Shown: one piece after another, positions 1 to 13,400 of the stretch
Numbering within the stretch: position 1 is the stretch's first letter
Layout of the letters: each line of letters opens with the position of its first letter
Assembly: GCA_019843655.1 (NCBI GenBank)
Contig: JACDQD010000008.1
Location: forward strand, 10,078,442-10,142,441
Direction of reading: 5' to 3'
DNA: 64,000 nt
From: Lethocerus indicus
Lineage: Eukaryota; Arthropoda; Insecta; Hemiptera; Belostomatidae
Notes under the pieces: generated by a model
What the model was told of the DNA's origin: nothing
Seen by the model: the letters and a program-made list of their open reading frames with translations, nothing else
The model's database searches: none
Position numbers and translations under genes: made by a program

Positions 1-135
1 GACGAGAACGGCCAACGGGGATATGGGAGTCTGCTTTACTCGGAAGGCATGGGGAAAGAGTTCTCAGGGGTTGACCTCGCAAGGTGTAACTTCTACCGAG
101 AAGAGCCGGAAAAAAGAAATCTCAAGAGCCACTAG
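1..135 (+). CDS. Partial open frame at the left edge, unknown product
   Basis: The first frame is open from the first base for 44 codons and stops at TAG 133-135, so its 5' part would lie outside the window. The reading is hydrophilic, with a Gly/Ser/Tyr-rich start (GYGSLLYSEGMGKEFSG) and a basic end. A possible 5' splice site AAG|GTGTAA at 82/83 would end the exon in phase 2. A strong 3' splice site follows at 206/207 (ATTTCAG) with a CTAAT branch-site match about 30 bases upstream. An exon starting at 208 would then read on in any of several frames. No domain is recognised. An open stretch of this length at the edge is not rare by chance in this moderately GC-rich patch, so this is only a possible last or internal exon. 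Confidence 0.2.
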   Translation, partial: DENGQRGYGSLLYSEGMGKEFSGVDLARCNFYREEPEKRNLKSH

Positions 136-1037
136 CAGACTTTGCTCGGAGCCCGGACAATACTTCTTAAGGAACTAATAAATAAATCATAAAGTTTCCA
201 TTTCATTTCAGTCGCGTATTCAGACCTACGATAAAACGGTTTCAATTTATAACAATAAATAATTTATATCGCTTACGGGGTTCAATGGACTAATAACGTA
301 ATGCTATTGACGATGGGGAGAAGCCAAAACTTATATATAATAGCCTCGAACGACTAGGCTGAAATCCGCACGAGTAAACAAGAAAAACACTATCAGTCAT
401 AATTTTTTTCTTAAACCGAATATATATCGAAGAAAATTCCGTAATTTCGCCTGTAGAACTGCCTATAGAATCATATTTGTTTATAGATAATAATATCTGC
501 ACTGGGCTCACAGAAGTACCCTTTTCATTTACAGGTAGGATTCCATCAATTACGCATATACTAACCGTTTCATTCATTGACAAGAGCGAAGAAGACAACA
601 CATATCGCACGATAAGCTGGACGATGATTCACGGGGTCGGAAAGGATGACCGAACAAACAGATCAAGTGTTTTTAGCTAATTCAATTAAAATATTTTTCG
701 TAATTTCTTCAACTGGGCCGCCCTTTAGTCAGCGGACAGTTGCCGAGCCAATCTAGCGCGCGGCCTTATCTGCAATCAATTTAGATTTGTAGCTGTTCCT
801 CTTTCAAATATTGAAATCTTACTAAATTTTACGTCTGAATTCAAATAACTCGGCCGCCCGATAACATGTCAAGTGGCACTTCATGTGGAAAATAAAGGTA
901 AATATTTTTACGAGTTTTGTCATATCATATATATAATTACTGTCACTACACCGTATTATCCATACTTGCTAATTGGCGGACTGACGTTCTTCATTATCCA
1001 AATGTTCCAGTTTTATTCCTTTTATTGTTCCATTCAG

Positions 1038-1168
1038 CCCAAAATAGACCGGCAGAATCGAATTCAATTTCAATGCAATATCACTGTTGGTACAAGGTCG
1101 TTGCAATTACCCCGTTTTATTGCTCCCATTTATGAGATGCGAATCGGTCTTTGTCGGCGAAATCAAAA
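1038..1168 (+). CDS. Candidate internal exon, 131 nt, unknown protein
   Basis: A long pyrimidine-rich tract ending TTCCATTCAG precedes base 1038, and the donor AAAA|GTGAGT follows base 1168. Of the three frames, only the one starting phase 0 (ccc aaa ata) stays open, for 43 codons plus two bases; the other two hit stops. The reading contains FQCNITVGTRSLQLPRF, with one Asn-X-Thr glycosylation-type sequon (NIT) and two cysteines, which would suit an extracellular segment, though this is only suggestive. No homologue is recognised. Frame restriction and good splice sites favour a real exon, but a chance pair is possible. Confidence 0.25.
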
Positions 1169-4100
1169 GTGAGTCATTGCGGGCAGGAAGCGGTGGCCCT
1201 CAATCCTTTTGGGACCGGGGCCAAAAACAGGAGCCGTTCCCATTTTTAATTTTTGTTTTATTTACCTACTAAACCGAGCTCACGAAATTCAACTGGGGTG
1301 CCACGTTTTAGCGCGTCGGGAGATCTAAGGAACGTAAAGAAAAAAGTTATTTCAAGGCGAATTTTTCAGTTTGAATTGTTCGCAGATGTAAAAAATAAAT
1401 CATCCGACCCGAAATTACAAATAAATTTACAAGAACACCATTTCCCCAAAATGTTGTCTCGTTACCTCCCGGGGTTTATCAGAGTTTAGTTACGGGGGTC
1501 AACGCGCTGTATCCACGATACGAATCTATTCCGGGAAATACATGAAAGAGTTGGCTACCTTTCAGACGACCCGGATGACCGATGTCCCTTCTGGGAGTTC
1601 CGCGAAGAGTCGGAGTGCAGTGGTTCTGGACCGCTTTCGTAACGGCCGATATAACTCAGACTGACTTTACCTCTGTTGTAATCGGCTTCCTAGCGGTCCC
1701 CCTTATACATCTGATGCCCTTTTGGAACCAATCCATATTTTTCTATCTTTCTTTAAATACACTATCCGATCCTTCACAATATAAATGTTTACTAATGCAA
1801 TAACATCTTCAAGTTGGTTAGATGTCGGAAGTTCCACCTGAGGGAATATCCCGATGTGAAATAATTACGGACCAAATATTGTTTCGCTAGCGTTTTATCG
1901 CCATTCCTTCGCGGAGCTGCACGACACCTCCGATCCAATATGAGTTCCTGTTTCATTGCCGCCACTGACGAGCGTTGTCGATCGTGTAGAAAACTGACCG
2001 TATTTCAACAGTTTTCTCGTAATTTTCACAAGAAATATCCGCTGGTAGAGAAATCGAATTTCGCGTCACGCCCGTGTACCGGTACGTCGGGTACAGTCAG
2101 TACCCGGACAATGGAGTGGAGTCACCGAATATCAAAGATGATATTACCGTCCATTATTAAAGAGCCGTGTTTGGGAGATATGGCCCCGAATCGGGAATAC
2201 AATAGTTTCCGGGATGAGTCATTTCCTCGGCTGTAATACACTTATACACTTGGAGCCAAGAGCGAAAACACCGCAGTTTTTTATACGATGCAGTAAATTC
2301 CGGAGCCGTTGTCGATGAGGCTATTGGCGGCAATCGGCTTCTATCGCTTTTCCCTGAATATTCCTGTCGGTGGCTCATCGCCGGTATCGCCCGTTTCTGG
2401 GTATAAAGCCAAATTACGGATGGATGATAAGCCGGAAGAATTTACGGGACGCATTTTTGTCATTCACCGGCTGCAGATAAGACCGAGACAGGGTGAAAAT
2501 AGAACCCACCGTTCCAGTCTTTCAGAAACCCGGTCTTTCTTTAAACTTCCATTCACCGTTTGTCACAAGATACCGAAACTCGTCGTACTAGATGAGTCAT
2601 ATTTTAACAACAATTCGCGATGTTGAAATCCAAACATAAGAACGTAATATTTACAACTATCGTAGGTGGTAAATTCTTCGCGAAACTCGCGATTAAAAGA
2701 TGAAATAAATACGATGGCTAAATAATAATAAAAAAAATTTGTTAGTATAATATTATTATTCCGCCCACGCACAGATATCAGCCTTCCCAATGCTGACCGT
2801 ATTTGGTATCATTTCAGATTTTCGAAAAAAAGTGTAGTAATTTTAAGAAATTGCTGTGTACGTGAGCTGTGGAAGGAGGCGGAAGCAACCGTTCTTTCGG
2901 TAGACGTCTGAAGTGGTCAAACGACCGTCAGTTCGTTTCTGCTTCTTCGGTTTTCGCAGATTTGCTTGGGCCCCTCGAAATAGGAGCCGGCCGGGTCGCT
3001 GAGCCGGCCGAAATTCCGGCTGAGTTTTCATTCGGCCCGAAACTCGTATGCCCAATTTCGCAACTCGGGCGCGGTTTTCATTTTTAATGCCGCAAACGCG
3101 ATGATTCATTCGGGTTGAATGAATCCGGCCGATTCAGTAAACCGAGTAAACGGGGCCGACCTTAGCCCGCAGACCAAGTTCGCCTCTTTATATAACCAAC
3201 TGCCGCGTTCGGCTCCATAAATTTCCGATTTAACGGTTTCAACGCGCCACCAATTAATTCCGCCTTGACATATGTCCCCGATTCCCTTGAACCAATTCTA
3301 TGGGTCAGGATAAAAAAATAGACTATAAAATAGGTAATGAAATAGACTCGCCGGTAATTACAATTATCGAGCCTAAGGAAAAAGGAACTTGGAAAATGCA
3401 AATCGCTTTAAGCGCGATGATATGTTGCGTGGACTATGCGTGTCAAATGGCAAATTGAATCTTCTTAGCCCACTCTTCAGTGCTTACTTCATGACCCGAG
3501 GAATGAATTATAGTTCATTTTCTATGAAGCAGAGCTTTTATATCGTACGCACATAACTTTTAGCTTGTAAATCAAAGCATCGCACCGTGCCCCAAACGGC
3601 CTTTCGCTGGGCGATAAATATCGTGACGGCACTCACGATTTTCTGCACCGCCTGAACTAAACGAGCGGTCGAATTTTCACCTTAATCTCGAATCAGTTTT
3701 CGTCCACGGCCGGTCCGCGTGGTCTCCCCACCGGCGAGAGACGCCCCCACCCCACCGCCGGTCCACACTTCTGACCCACAATCTTCCCAGTTCACCTCCG
3801 GTCCAAAACAAATTCGGGCTAAGGCCTAACAGAATCGGAATATATTTACTGCCGTCTCTATTTGTTTGCAGTTTGTCTAGAAATACCCCAAACACGAAGG
3901 GAAACCCGAATCTGCATGCAGTTCATTTCTCAGCGCGTGTAAACAGAGTCCGGAAACACGTCCTAAATAGAAATCCCTATAGAAAAGGCACAGAGGTCCA
4001 GAATTTAAAACATCGTTATTTTTCAAAATCTAAATTCAAATTTACTTTAAAACCGTTTTAAAATTGCACGAAATCAAAATCCTTAATATATCATCGGAGA

Positions 4101-5296
4101 CGTCACAGGTTTCTTCGATAAAGACATGACTTCCTCGAAATCTGAGCAATTCTGCTCCAATTAGTCTTCGAGTCGTAAAAAATTAGTCTTTTGTTTCCCA
4201 AGATTGACGTCATTAGTGCAATTAGCACTTTATCGCCTACCGCCGCTAGTCAATAAAACTTAGCAGGGATTAATATGTTTCATTTTTATGTTTCAGACTG
4301 CTGTAGAACTCTAGTTTCAATTAGCCGCGCCTGTATTTTATAACTTCCGTTACAATCATTTAGATGATATAATCACCAATTGGGAAGTTTCGACCTCGGT
4401 TTCGCCGATTCTAATATTCAGAATAGAAATATCTCGTTGTTTTGTCCCGACGAAGGCAAAAGGTTCGGTATGATGATTCACCTGGGCCCCTTTTTAACAT
4501 TTATTATCGCGTGGGATAATCCATTTCCCGATAATGAGAACAATGAAATGCGAAGCATGAATGACTAAAACGAAAGTCAATTTGCTAAATTGCCTCGAAA
4601 TATTGATTGGATATATTTAAAGAGTCATCTTTAATTATATATTGTGGAAACGAAACATATTAACGGTATTAATTATAAAAGGTTGGATTATCCTTTGTTG
4701 GACAAACAGTTAACTATTATCCATAACGGTACTCCCCATTGACTACCTCGTAGGGGGTTGTTCAGGTGCGTTTCTACCCATGAAAGGAAAGGTGCACTGA
4801 CTTTGTAAGGATTATAAATTGTAAAGGTTTGACGCGATTAGAATTTCAGAGTATGGTCAATGGGGTTACTCTGAACGATTTTCGATCTTTTGTACAATAC
4901 TGCGAGTAGATAAGATAGATAAGGAGTACGGAAGTTGTGCCAGGTGAGTACGAGATTACAAATGAGCGAAACATAATCATAAGAACCAGTAAAAGATGAA
5001 GAATTATAGAAAGCTGTGAAAAGACCAACCGCGTATATTAAATTCTCGCCTCAGGTTGGTCATTTGATCGCGGAGGATTTGACAGTTTTGGTATTGTTAT
5101 TTGTGAAGCGATAAAGCAGGTTGATTGCGTTCTATCAGAACTTGATCAGCTGTCTACACTGATATTTTGAACAATAAAAACATCCTGTTTCCTTTAAAGA
5201 ACCGCATATCTCGCTTAGTGCGATGTCCTTGTTTTAACACAAAATTGTGGACAGCATTCGCTACTTAAGAAATATTCGGTTTTGATTCTTTTTCAG
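1169..5296. other. Stretch without supported gene
   Basis: Mixed AT-rich and GC-rich non-coding sequence. Small open frames occur on both strands but none has coding character or a matching splice pair. A CCAG|GTGAGT donor-like site lies at 4941/4942 without a convincing upstream exon. A TTTCAG acceptor-like site lies near 4296 and is followed by only a short open frame. Confidence 0.5.
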
Positions 5297-5426
5297 GACT
5301 ATAGTCAAACTTAACTGCACTCAAACACGTACAGTGAACTTCATTTATTCAAAACGTTTAGGAACTTCCAGTGCGCACTTTTCATTTGGCTATCGCGTAG
5401 TGAAACCGTACCCAATTAAAAACTAA
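5297..5426 (+). CDS. Candidate terminal exon, 42 codons to stop
   Basis: A strong 3' splice site (GATTCTTTTTCAG) ends at 5296. With one base carried from a previous exon, the frame from 5298 is open for 42 codons to TAA 5424-5426. The reading starts TIVKLNCTQTRTVNF, which contains an Asn-Cys-Thr sequon. A canonical AATAAA polyadenylation hexamer lies at 5481-5486, about 55 bases after the stop, as expected for a last exon. No upstream partner exon is identified and no family is recognised. Forty-two open codons after one of many acceptor-like sites can occur by chance. Confidence 0.22.
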
Positions 5427-8400
5427 GAGCGCTTTTAAATTGCGCGCATACGGCGTCATGTTGTTGGCCCATTTTTTCGGAATAAACAAACTTTCGACAA
5501 CTGTCGAAGAAGTTCTATTTATTTCCGATATCGTGTGTCGGGTCGATTATTAATCCAAACATGAAACCGGTACGGGTTATATGGTGTTGTTGATGATAGG
5601 AGCGCCATCTGGGGGGGTAGACACGAGGGCAATGTCGATAACGAAATAAAACAAGCGCGCGTCCCCCTTATCTGTTTACGATGGATCAGACTTTACCATC
5701 AAAAGTAGGAGATTGTTGTTGTCGCGAGCGAGCGCTGTTGTTCAAATGGGACTGTTGGGTTTTGGACAAACGATTATGTAAGCCCAAAATGAGCCATTAA
5801 AGTGACTTGTGTCGCTAACAGACGTAGAAAGTATTGACGCAGCTATCTTCTCACCTGTTTCAACAATCGCAGATCCATTGTCTGCATTCTGCGGTGTATT
5901 ACACCGGATTCCCAAATTTTAACTGTAGGTAGACAAATAACTCACTCTAATGTACAAGATCTGTTAATTCAGTTTGTTATAGCAGTTATAAAACAATTAC
6001 CATTGTTTTAAACAGTCAATTTAAGAAAAACATTTTTTTTAGTGAGCCCGAATCAGACAATAAACAGTTGCAATTGAGGTCCGTTCTATTGTTTGTTTAT
6101 ATTTTGCAATTCGGAAATTTATTTATTTATATAACTGACTAAATTGCCATGTGTATCGGCTCAGTGCCTTCGTCAAGCGGCAATTGCTCCCGTTAATTGG
6201 AGCACTCTAAACGGTTTCAAGCAACAAAAACCAACCATATCGAAAAAGATATGCGATTGGGAAAAAACCTCGTCTATTCTTGAGCCTGTTCCCCTAAATC
6301 CTCTTCAGCCTCTTATCATTAAAGTCAATTGCCGCTTCCTTTTTTATCTATTTTCCTGCCGGAAGCACTATACACAAGGGTTTTACGCCCGGCACCCGAC
6401 TGTTCGTCCAGTTTATTTTGTTTAAATAACGTCTGTACACCGGTAACTGCAAATGAACTTCTAGGCGTGAATCTGTAATTCAAAGCTAAACACAAACTGG
6501 GAGGTGTGGGAGACATCCGGTGGTAAACCCCCTCGAAATGGTAAACAGGAGCAGCGGGCCCGAAGAACAGTTCATTTTGCGGCCACAGCTGCGGTCCCGT
6601 CGGAATCTGATAAAAAAAAGTCCCCTTGGAGAGTGTGGATGTGTTACCACCTGGAACCGGGAGGGGGGGGGGTCAAAAAAACCCTTCTGCGAGAAGAGGA
6701 CCCGCGATGACCTCCTTAGTAAGTAAGCGGGCCCCCATCCTCCTTTCTCTTTCGGTTTGTCGTTACGTCAACGAGAAAAGCCTCCGGCGTGCGCACGAAA
6801 GTTCCGTTCCTTCGTTTCATTTCTTGTCGTAGAGTGCCCTCGACGTAGAGCGTCAGTGGGATGACGTTTTAATTTGCATAGGCTCGAGTGGGCCCTCCAG
6901 AACAGAGTGCGCCCAATTGATAATGTGGAAACAACTCCCGGAATGTCGGTATAAACTGCTTCCAAAGTACAAAGTGACTTCGCACCGGTCACTCACAAAT
7001 TCGTTGGTTGCTGCCTTCTTAATATTTTTCCCATTATTTTCCAATTGTTTGTCGGGGATAGGAATTTCGCGAGAGTCCTTCAGCGGGCCGATATTTATTG
7101 CGGGGCTATAATTACACATTATTTTGCGGTTCCGGTTTGAGGTATTTCAGCAGGGTACCGAGCGACAGGCGGCATTGAGCCAGTTTTCTTTTACCATTGC
7201 CGGTACACGGATTTTCACCAATACCGTTTCAAAAAAAGTTCCCCTTCCAGAGTGAAACGGGTAAATTTCAATGGTTCGACCTATTGCGGGTTCCGATTTA
7301 AACATTGCGAAAAGCCGCAAAATCTATTCGGATATATCGCTGTTGATATGTCGAACACGAGAGTCAATAACCCGAGCGAAAACTTTATCCACGCGCACCG
7401 TGAGGATTTTATCATGGGACCAAATGCTAGAGATAAAACAAAACGCTTTATTTATTTATCGCGAAAAGCCATTTAGTGATTTGGCAATAATTTAAAAATA
7501 TATACAGTCATAACTAAGTCAATTAATTGTTTCGATTGAGCCAATCTAATCTAAAAAGTCAAATAGTATTGATACTACCTTTATAAATTGTTTGAGTTTC
7601 ATACTCCTTCTGCCTGGAAAGGCCAGAAACCGGCTGGAGGACCGTTATCCGACAACGAGGAACAATAATGTAATTCTAAGAAACGCCGAGCGGACCAAAG
7701 GGAAAGTGGAAAACAAGATTTAACTGGTTTAATTGGGTTCCCGATGACTCCGAGATAATGGCGGGTAATGCGAGGAACAGAATTTGTGTAGAAAGCCAAT
7801 ACCAATTAAAAACTGGGTTGGATACATTACCGCTCAATATAAAATATTATATTAAAAGTTAACCTAAACGGACAAAATTATAAACATCAAACAGTACTGA
7901 ATAAGTTGAACATTAAATTGAAATTATTTCGCGCGATATTTGTTTTTCACGTGTTTCAGTCTTGGTACATTCATCGAGTGAACATAATATAATACAGGTC
8001 TGATTCCCTGACGACTGGAACAGTTATTGTTTCTGGCCACAGTCAATAGTTAAGTAACAGTATACTACGTTCAGTAAACTTGACTAACAATTTACGTTGT
8101 AGTGGCAACACTTTCCATTTTAAATTGGTTAAAAGCGTTTCATCGGTAACCGAATACTACTGACGATGGCGGAAAGTCGAAACTGGCCCGGCCCAGGTTC
8201 TAACGTGGAAGTGCTCGAGGTTTCAGTTTCGTTAAGACTGGACGGCCTTATACACTTCACATTCTTCATTTACACATCAATAAGCGCAAATTATTCTCGA
8301 TGCCGGTTCCGACGCATCAATGCCATTGAAATTTGAACCTCGGACTGTTCAATCGCGACGACCAGACCGGTGTAATGTTCCGAAGAAATAGAAGGCCGAC

Positions 8401-10238
8401 ATTTTAATGAAAAACAAGGTTACACAGAACAGTATTAACGAACTAAGGCTATACTTAATATTAGTACAACAAATCTATAATGATAAGAAATAAATGCGTT
8501 TTATTGCGTATGTCATGTTACAAGGACAACAAAAGGGAATACACTGCTCAACATCAAAAGGAAACAATGGTGGTTTAGCGGATAAATTAACGAAATGCAA
8601 TTATGTCTTAAGTTCAGAGGCCACATAACCCTTGTGATATAATTTGACCCCGACATGGTGACGAAAACGGTGACTCTGTATGGGATTCGACTTTAGGCAC
8701 TATCTGTTAATTAAAAGGCCGGATTAGTGTTTTGATAGAGACGAACCTTAAAACAAAAACTCACCCAATATATTTGTGGCAAAGCGAAGCCAACGGAGGG
8801 TTGGAGAGAAGGATACAGAAGTCGAAGGCCGCACTCCTCTTCCACCTTTCACCGTTATCGGCTTCCTCCGTTTCAATTACCATCGTAGGTCGGTCCTATT
8901 ATCGGTGTAAAAGCGGAGAAAGAAAACTCTCCCGGGAGAAGTTTCACCCGGCGGCGATAAGTATTTACGGGCGGACGGGGCAATAAGGGAGCGCCGCAGG
9001 CCGGTGCGGGTGTGGCTGGAGCCCGGCACAATCCCTAAATACAACACGCTCGGCCCGGTTCATGCTATTAATAAAACCGTTACCATAAACCATACCCAGA
9101 GTAGAAAAAGCTCGGGGGGAGGAGACTATCCTCAGTGTGATACAATACCGAAAGTATTTCCGTTATTAATTTTAATTCTTCCCTCCCGTATCTGGGTTTC
9201 TTCGATAGCGAAAATACGTCTGATTAACGTGCGGATTAACCGGTCGGTTTTTCTGGAAATGAATCAGCTTGTAAACAAACACTCTTGCGATATTAGAATT
9301 AGATATCGCGACAAAAAAAAACAAATTTATTTTTTAATAATTCGTTTACACTCGAAACCACTGTTTTAAACGGTTTCAAGAAACAGTTTCGCGAGGTGTT
9401 GCACATTGTGACACGGCCCGAAATGCTTTAAAGATGAAGTTAAACCGGAACTTGCGTCATGACAGCAAGAGAGATACTTAAAAAAGTGCGGTGAAATTTC
9501 CACTCAGTCATTCGGACTATTAATTAATCCGGTACGCGACAAGTATTTAAAAAAAATGTTCGATTCATATTTTAATGCGACCTAATAATTTAAATCGGCT
9601 CTTTGGGCCAGTCGATTGGGAGCCATTCGTTCAGGCCTCGGCTACGATGAGTACTGTGTGATGATTCCGTCGTATTTTCATTGCTATAGCGTTTAGCAGT
9701 CGGTACCGTGAAACGCCACTTGGCTGTTAAGCTGAGCGGGGAAACGGCTCCAACCTTCAGTCCGTTGAATGCATTTCACTTCACTCCACACCAGTTTTCC
9801 TTTCGAATGCCAATCCGGAGTTAGCAATCAGTAACTGGTAATTAAGGGATCGGTGAGCGCTCAATGGCTAATGTAGGCAATAATAAAAAATAGACGTTTT
9901 CTCGACATAAAATTTCATGGCCATTCACGCACGAATAAATTAACGTGTTAAATTGATAGCAAGTTGTTGATCTGGACGCGTGGCAAAATGCATTATAGTT
10001 TCTGGAAGCTGAATCCTGGCGAACCAAACTTATTTCTTTCGATATATTTTTTTTATTTACGGTTTTTATTCTGTTTTCAATTTATGGCGCTACAATGTAG
10101 ATATCCTTTCCAAAATATATACCTAATATACCGAGCAATTTAAGATTTGTCAAAAAAACCTGAAATTTCTGGCGTCTCATGTGGGGAACGTATAACGTCT
10201 TTCCTGTAGGTTCGTGATGTTTCTGTCTCCTCTCGCAG
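5427..10238. other. Stretch without supported gene
   Basis: AT-rich with short GC-rich patches, including a run of ten G at 6663-6672. Open frames of 60-90 codons on both strands around 6500-7500 overlap one another and look like composition effects. The frame at 9004-9369 (about 121 codons) has no recognisable domain. Nothing else can be supported. Confidence 0.5.
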
Positions 10239-10446
10239 ACCACAAAACAGGTATATCAAAATAGCTCTTTCCATATCCCAAGATGTTTACAGATCGCAGT
10301 TGGTGTTCAACGTTCATTTACGTCAGGAAAAATATCCCCCTGAACTTTACGAGGCCTTCAATCAAGGGCATATTGGTGATATGCTGAGGTCTAGCAGGAA
10401 ATACAATGTTGTTTTCTTGGTGGGCTGTAGTCGAACTGTTGAATAA
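10239..10446 (+). CDS. Candidate exon or terminal exon, 68 codons to stop
   Basis: The acceptor before base 10239 is close to ideal (TTTCTGTCTCCTCTCGCAG). With one carried-in base, the frame from 10240 is open for 68 codons to TAA 10444-10446. The translation is balanced in composition and globular-looking; fragments are RYIKIALSISQDVYRSQLVF and KYPPELYEAFNQGHIGD, with regularly spaced aromatic and charged residues. The stop overlaps an AATAAA hexamer (10443-10448), which is unusually close for poly(A) use. A weak donor TTG|GTGGGC inside the frame could instead end the exon earlier. No family is recognised. This is among the more protein-like stretches in the window, but chance cannot be excluded. 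Confidence 0.3.
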
Positions 10447-13400
10447 ACCGCGATCGGGGATCCCAACTGCCTGGGCGTTAGCCCATTGTCCGCAACCAAA
10501 CGAGGAATCACAGTTCAACGGTTTCGACTGTCAAATCTTTCACCAGTAATGATTTTATTTTTTTGACTCTTGTCCGTATGTATTATCGATTCAGATTGAG
10601 TCATTTAACAAATAAATACAAATATAAAAAAACATATATGGCACAATATACTTTTACGGTATTTTCCTTGAACGTAGTGAATTATGAACTGGTGGGATTT
10701 CCTGTCACCAGTAGTCTATTTAAAGCCTTTTCTAAGCTACAATGAAATGAAATAACCCCATAGTTCCCAATTAAGGAGTCTTAGAAATAATTCAGCAAGC
10801 AATCCCCCGTCCCGAAAATCATGCTTGCGGGACCTTTTTTCTATCTTGCGAAATGAGATATTAATATGGTTTCTATTACTTGGGGAATGGCAACATGCCG
10901 TCTGTAAACGTTGAGACCGTCGAAAGTAATATCCCGGTTTCGTACTGAAATCTTATTTTCGGGGAGAATCCGACAGAAATCCTTAAAAGAAGTGTGTCAC
11001 GAAAAGGCGCAAATCTCTGAGAGGGACTATATATAGATGTAGCGGACGTTTCAACCAGATAACTAATTCGTAGAGCTAATTTCTTTTTAATTTACCTTCT
11101 GTGTGACAAAGACGCCTTACGAAGGTTAGATTTTTTGATGTTAATGAATTTTTCTTCTTTGTTTCAAATCCGATTATACTCAAACAGTTAGATAAAAACG
11201 AAGGACCTCAGTGTACAGGAAGCCTGATGCACCTAATCCGTTGCACCTGAATCAACTAATTAAATTTTACCGCCACCGAATTGGCGCCCAAATAGAAACA
11301 GTTTTGAACGTTAAGCTAATATACTAGTTTTGGCAAGTCGAACAGCTGAGCGACGCAACCCATTGTTAATAAATAATAAAGTCAGTCCGTTAATTAAAGG
11401 TAACGTATTTAAAGTAAATCAAATTAAACTTAATAGTGTCCATTCCACCTCAAATCATATCTATGTCTAAGAACGGTGTAAAACAGATTACGTCTCATAG
11501 TTGTCTCAAAATTATTCCAAATTACGAGTTACCGCTTTTTCTTTTACTGATTTAAAATTCATTCAACAATTCAGCACCTAGCAGATCGGCTTTCCGTCTC
11601 TCCCAGACAGCGACTTCGATCAAATATATGACTTGCACTATTCAACGATTTATACAGTAAGATAACACTTCCCGTTGGATAGCACGCCCATAAGAACTAA
11701 TTCAGAGGGTAAAGGGAGCATAAAATGTGATTTGTCACGATCCGGGTTCTCGTTGGCGGCCGACAGCTGGCCTGCCGATAGGCAAACAAAAATAAAGTCC
11801 TTTTCTGTAGTGGCCGGGAACAACTGTCGCAAGCCCCATTACAATGTGCAGCGGGATAAGTGACCTTTACTCAAGGCCGGTTCGGCCCGCCGACCGGGAC
11901 GTGACGCATGCGATTGTCGCCCCTAAATATCCGACTCGATTTAATTTATCACCGTCCGATTTTATCTCCAAGGAATAAGGACGAAAATGGGTGGAGGGAG
12001 GCCCCTTTCCTCAGAAAAGGGCGAGAAAGTGTTTGTCCGAACGAGACCCGCTTTATACGGCAGCCAAGAGTGACTGTCGCTCTAGATTTCTCTATACTGG
12101 CAATGAACCTTATGTTTCATTACTGCGGCCATTATAAAACAAAATACTGCCAAGAAATTGCTATAAATTTCAATTTAATTTACGGACAACGATCACACTG
12201 TCGCAATGTTAAATTGCACTATTTGAAAGACATTCCCAGTCGAATGGGGGAAAATCCCAAAAACCTCGGATGGCTAAAACTGGCGATCGATTCGAAACAT
12301 TTTCGTCCGATCTAAAGGTACGTACGACATTATGCGTAAGCCATTAAAATAGCTTTTAATTAAGCAGATAACAAGGGACGATATCCAACAGATATATATT
12401 ATCGGTATCGGAAGGGGATTAACTAATATGATATAGAATGCAATAGGAGACAAAATTAAAGATATGACCCTAAGAATACGGATAATACGAAAAAAACAAA
12501 TAATGATGAACAATTTCAATATAAAAACAAAGTCTTCATGCTCTTTCCCATTAAATTGGGAGTACTGACTATTGAATATCGTCAAACGGGAAATATCCTG
12601 TCATTTTACTATAAATAAATAATTCATCGCCTCCACATTTCATAATCGGTTAATGTTATCATTCTCTCGGTTTCCAAACGAAACATCATAATTTCATGTA
12701 ATTGTCTAGAGCGGGGCGTAACATGGGATTGTGTTGCAGGATAGGCTAAGAGGGGCGCCGTCCGTCTGATAGAGAGAGCGTGGTACCGCATAATATCGCC
12801 GACGGGAGTCGTCAAAACAATTATTATAATTGCAAAACGGGCCCCAATTGAAATAAATAACAATAACGAAATCAATTCCGGATCAGGGGCCGCGCGTCGA
12901 CAAGGCCGAACACCTACGCGACAATAAACGTCCGTCGGCCGTTCAACGGCACAATTATCTGTTCACTAGTTCTCCTTTATAGTCCCCAGTATTACGATTG
13001 GAGTCGTTAGGGGCCCCATTAGCGTAAATCACACGAATTAGGAATTAGGAACGGGTTGAAACATGGTTTCCCAATCACGTGATTGAAAGACGTTTAACTC
13101 GATAATAATCTTTTTGACTTTCCTAACGTCTGAACTCAAAAAAACCTATTAGGAAGAGAATTCGGTAAACCGGAATTATCGAAATTTCCGACTCCGAATT
13201 TTGGGAAATATACCGAGCATTATCATAATTCAATTATACCGATAGTAAACCCTCTCGGACCCGGTTGCCAACTAATTAATGTTAATTATCTCAATAACAA
13301 GTAGATAATTGTCGTCTGCAGTCTTTCCAGGTAGAAATCTCGAGTGTTTTTGTGAAAACATCCCGCAAGTGGGTTTCCTGGGTATTTACCAAGAAAATAG

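Noticed and set aside
4846..5028. Hydrophobic 60-codon minus-strand frame
   Set aside because: Hydrophobicity comes from T-rich codons in AT-rich DNA, and no signal-peptide or gene context accompanies it. The donor-like CCAG|GTGAGT on the opposite strand has no convincing exon.
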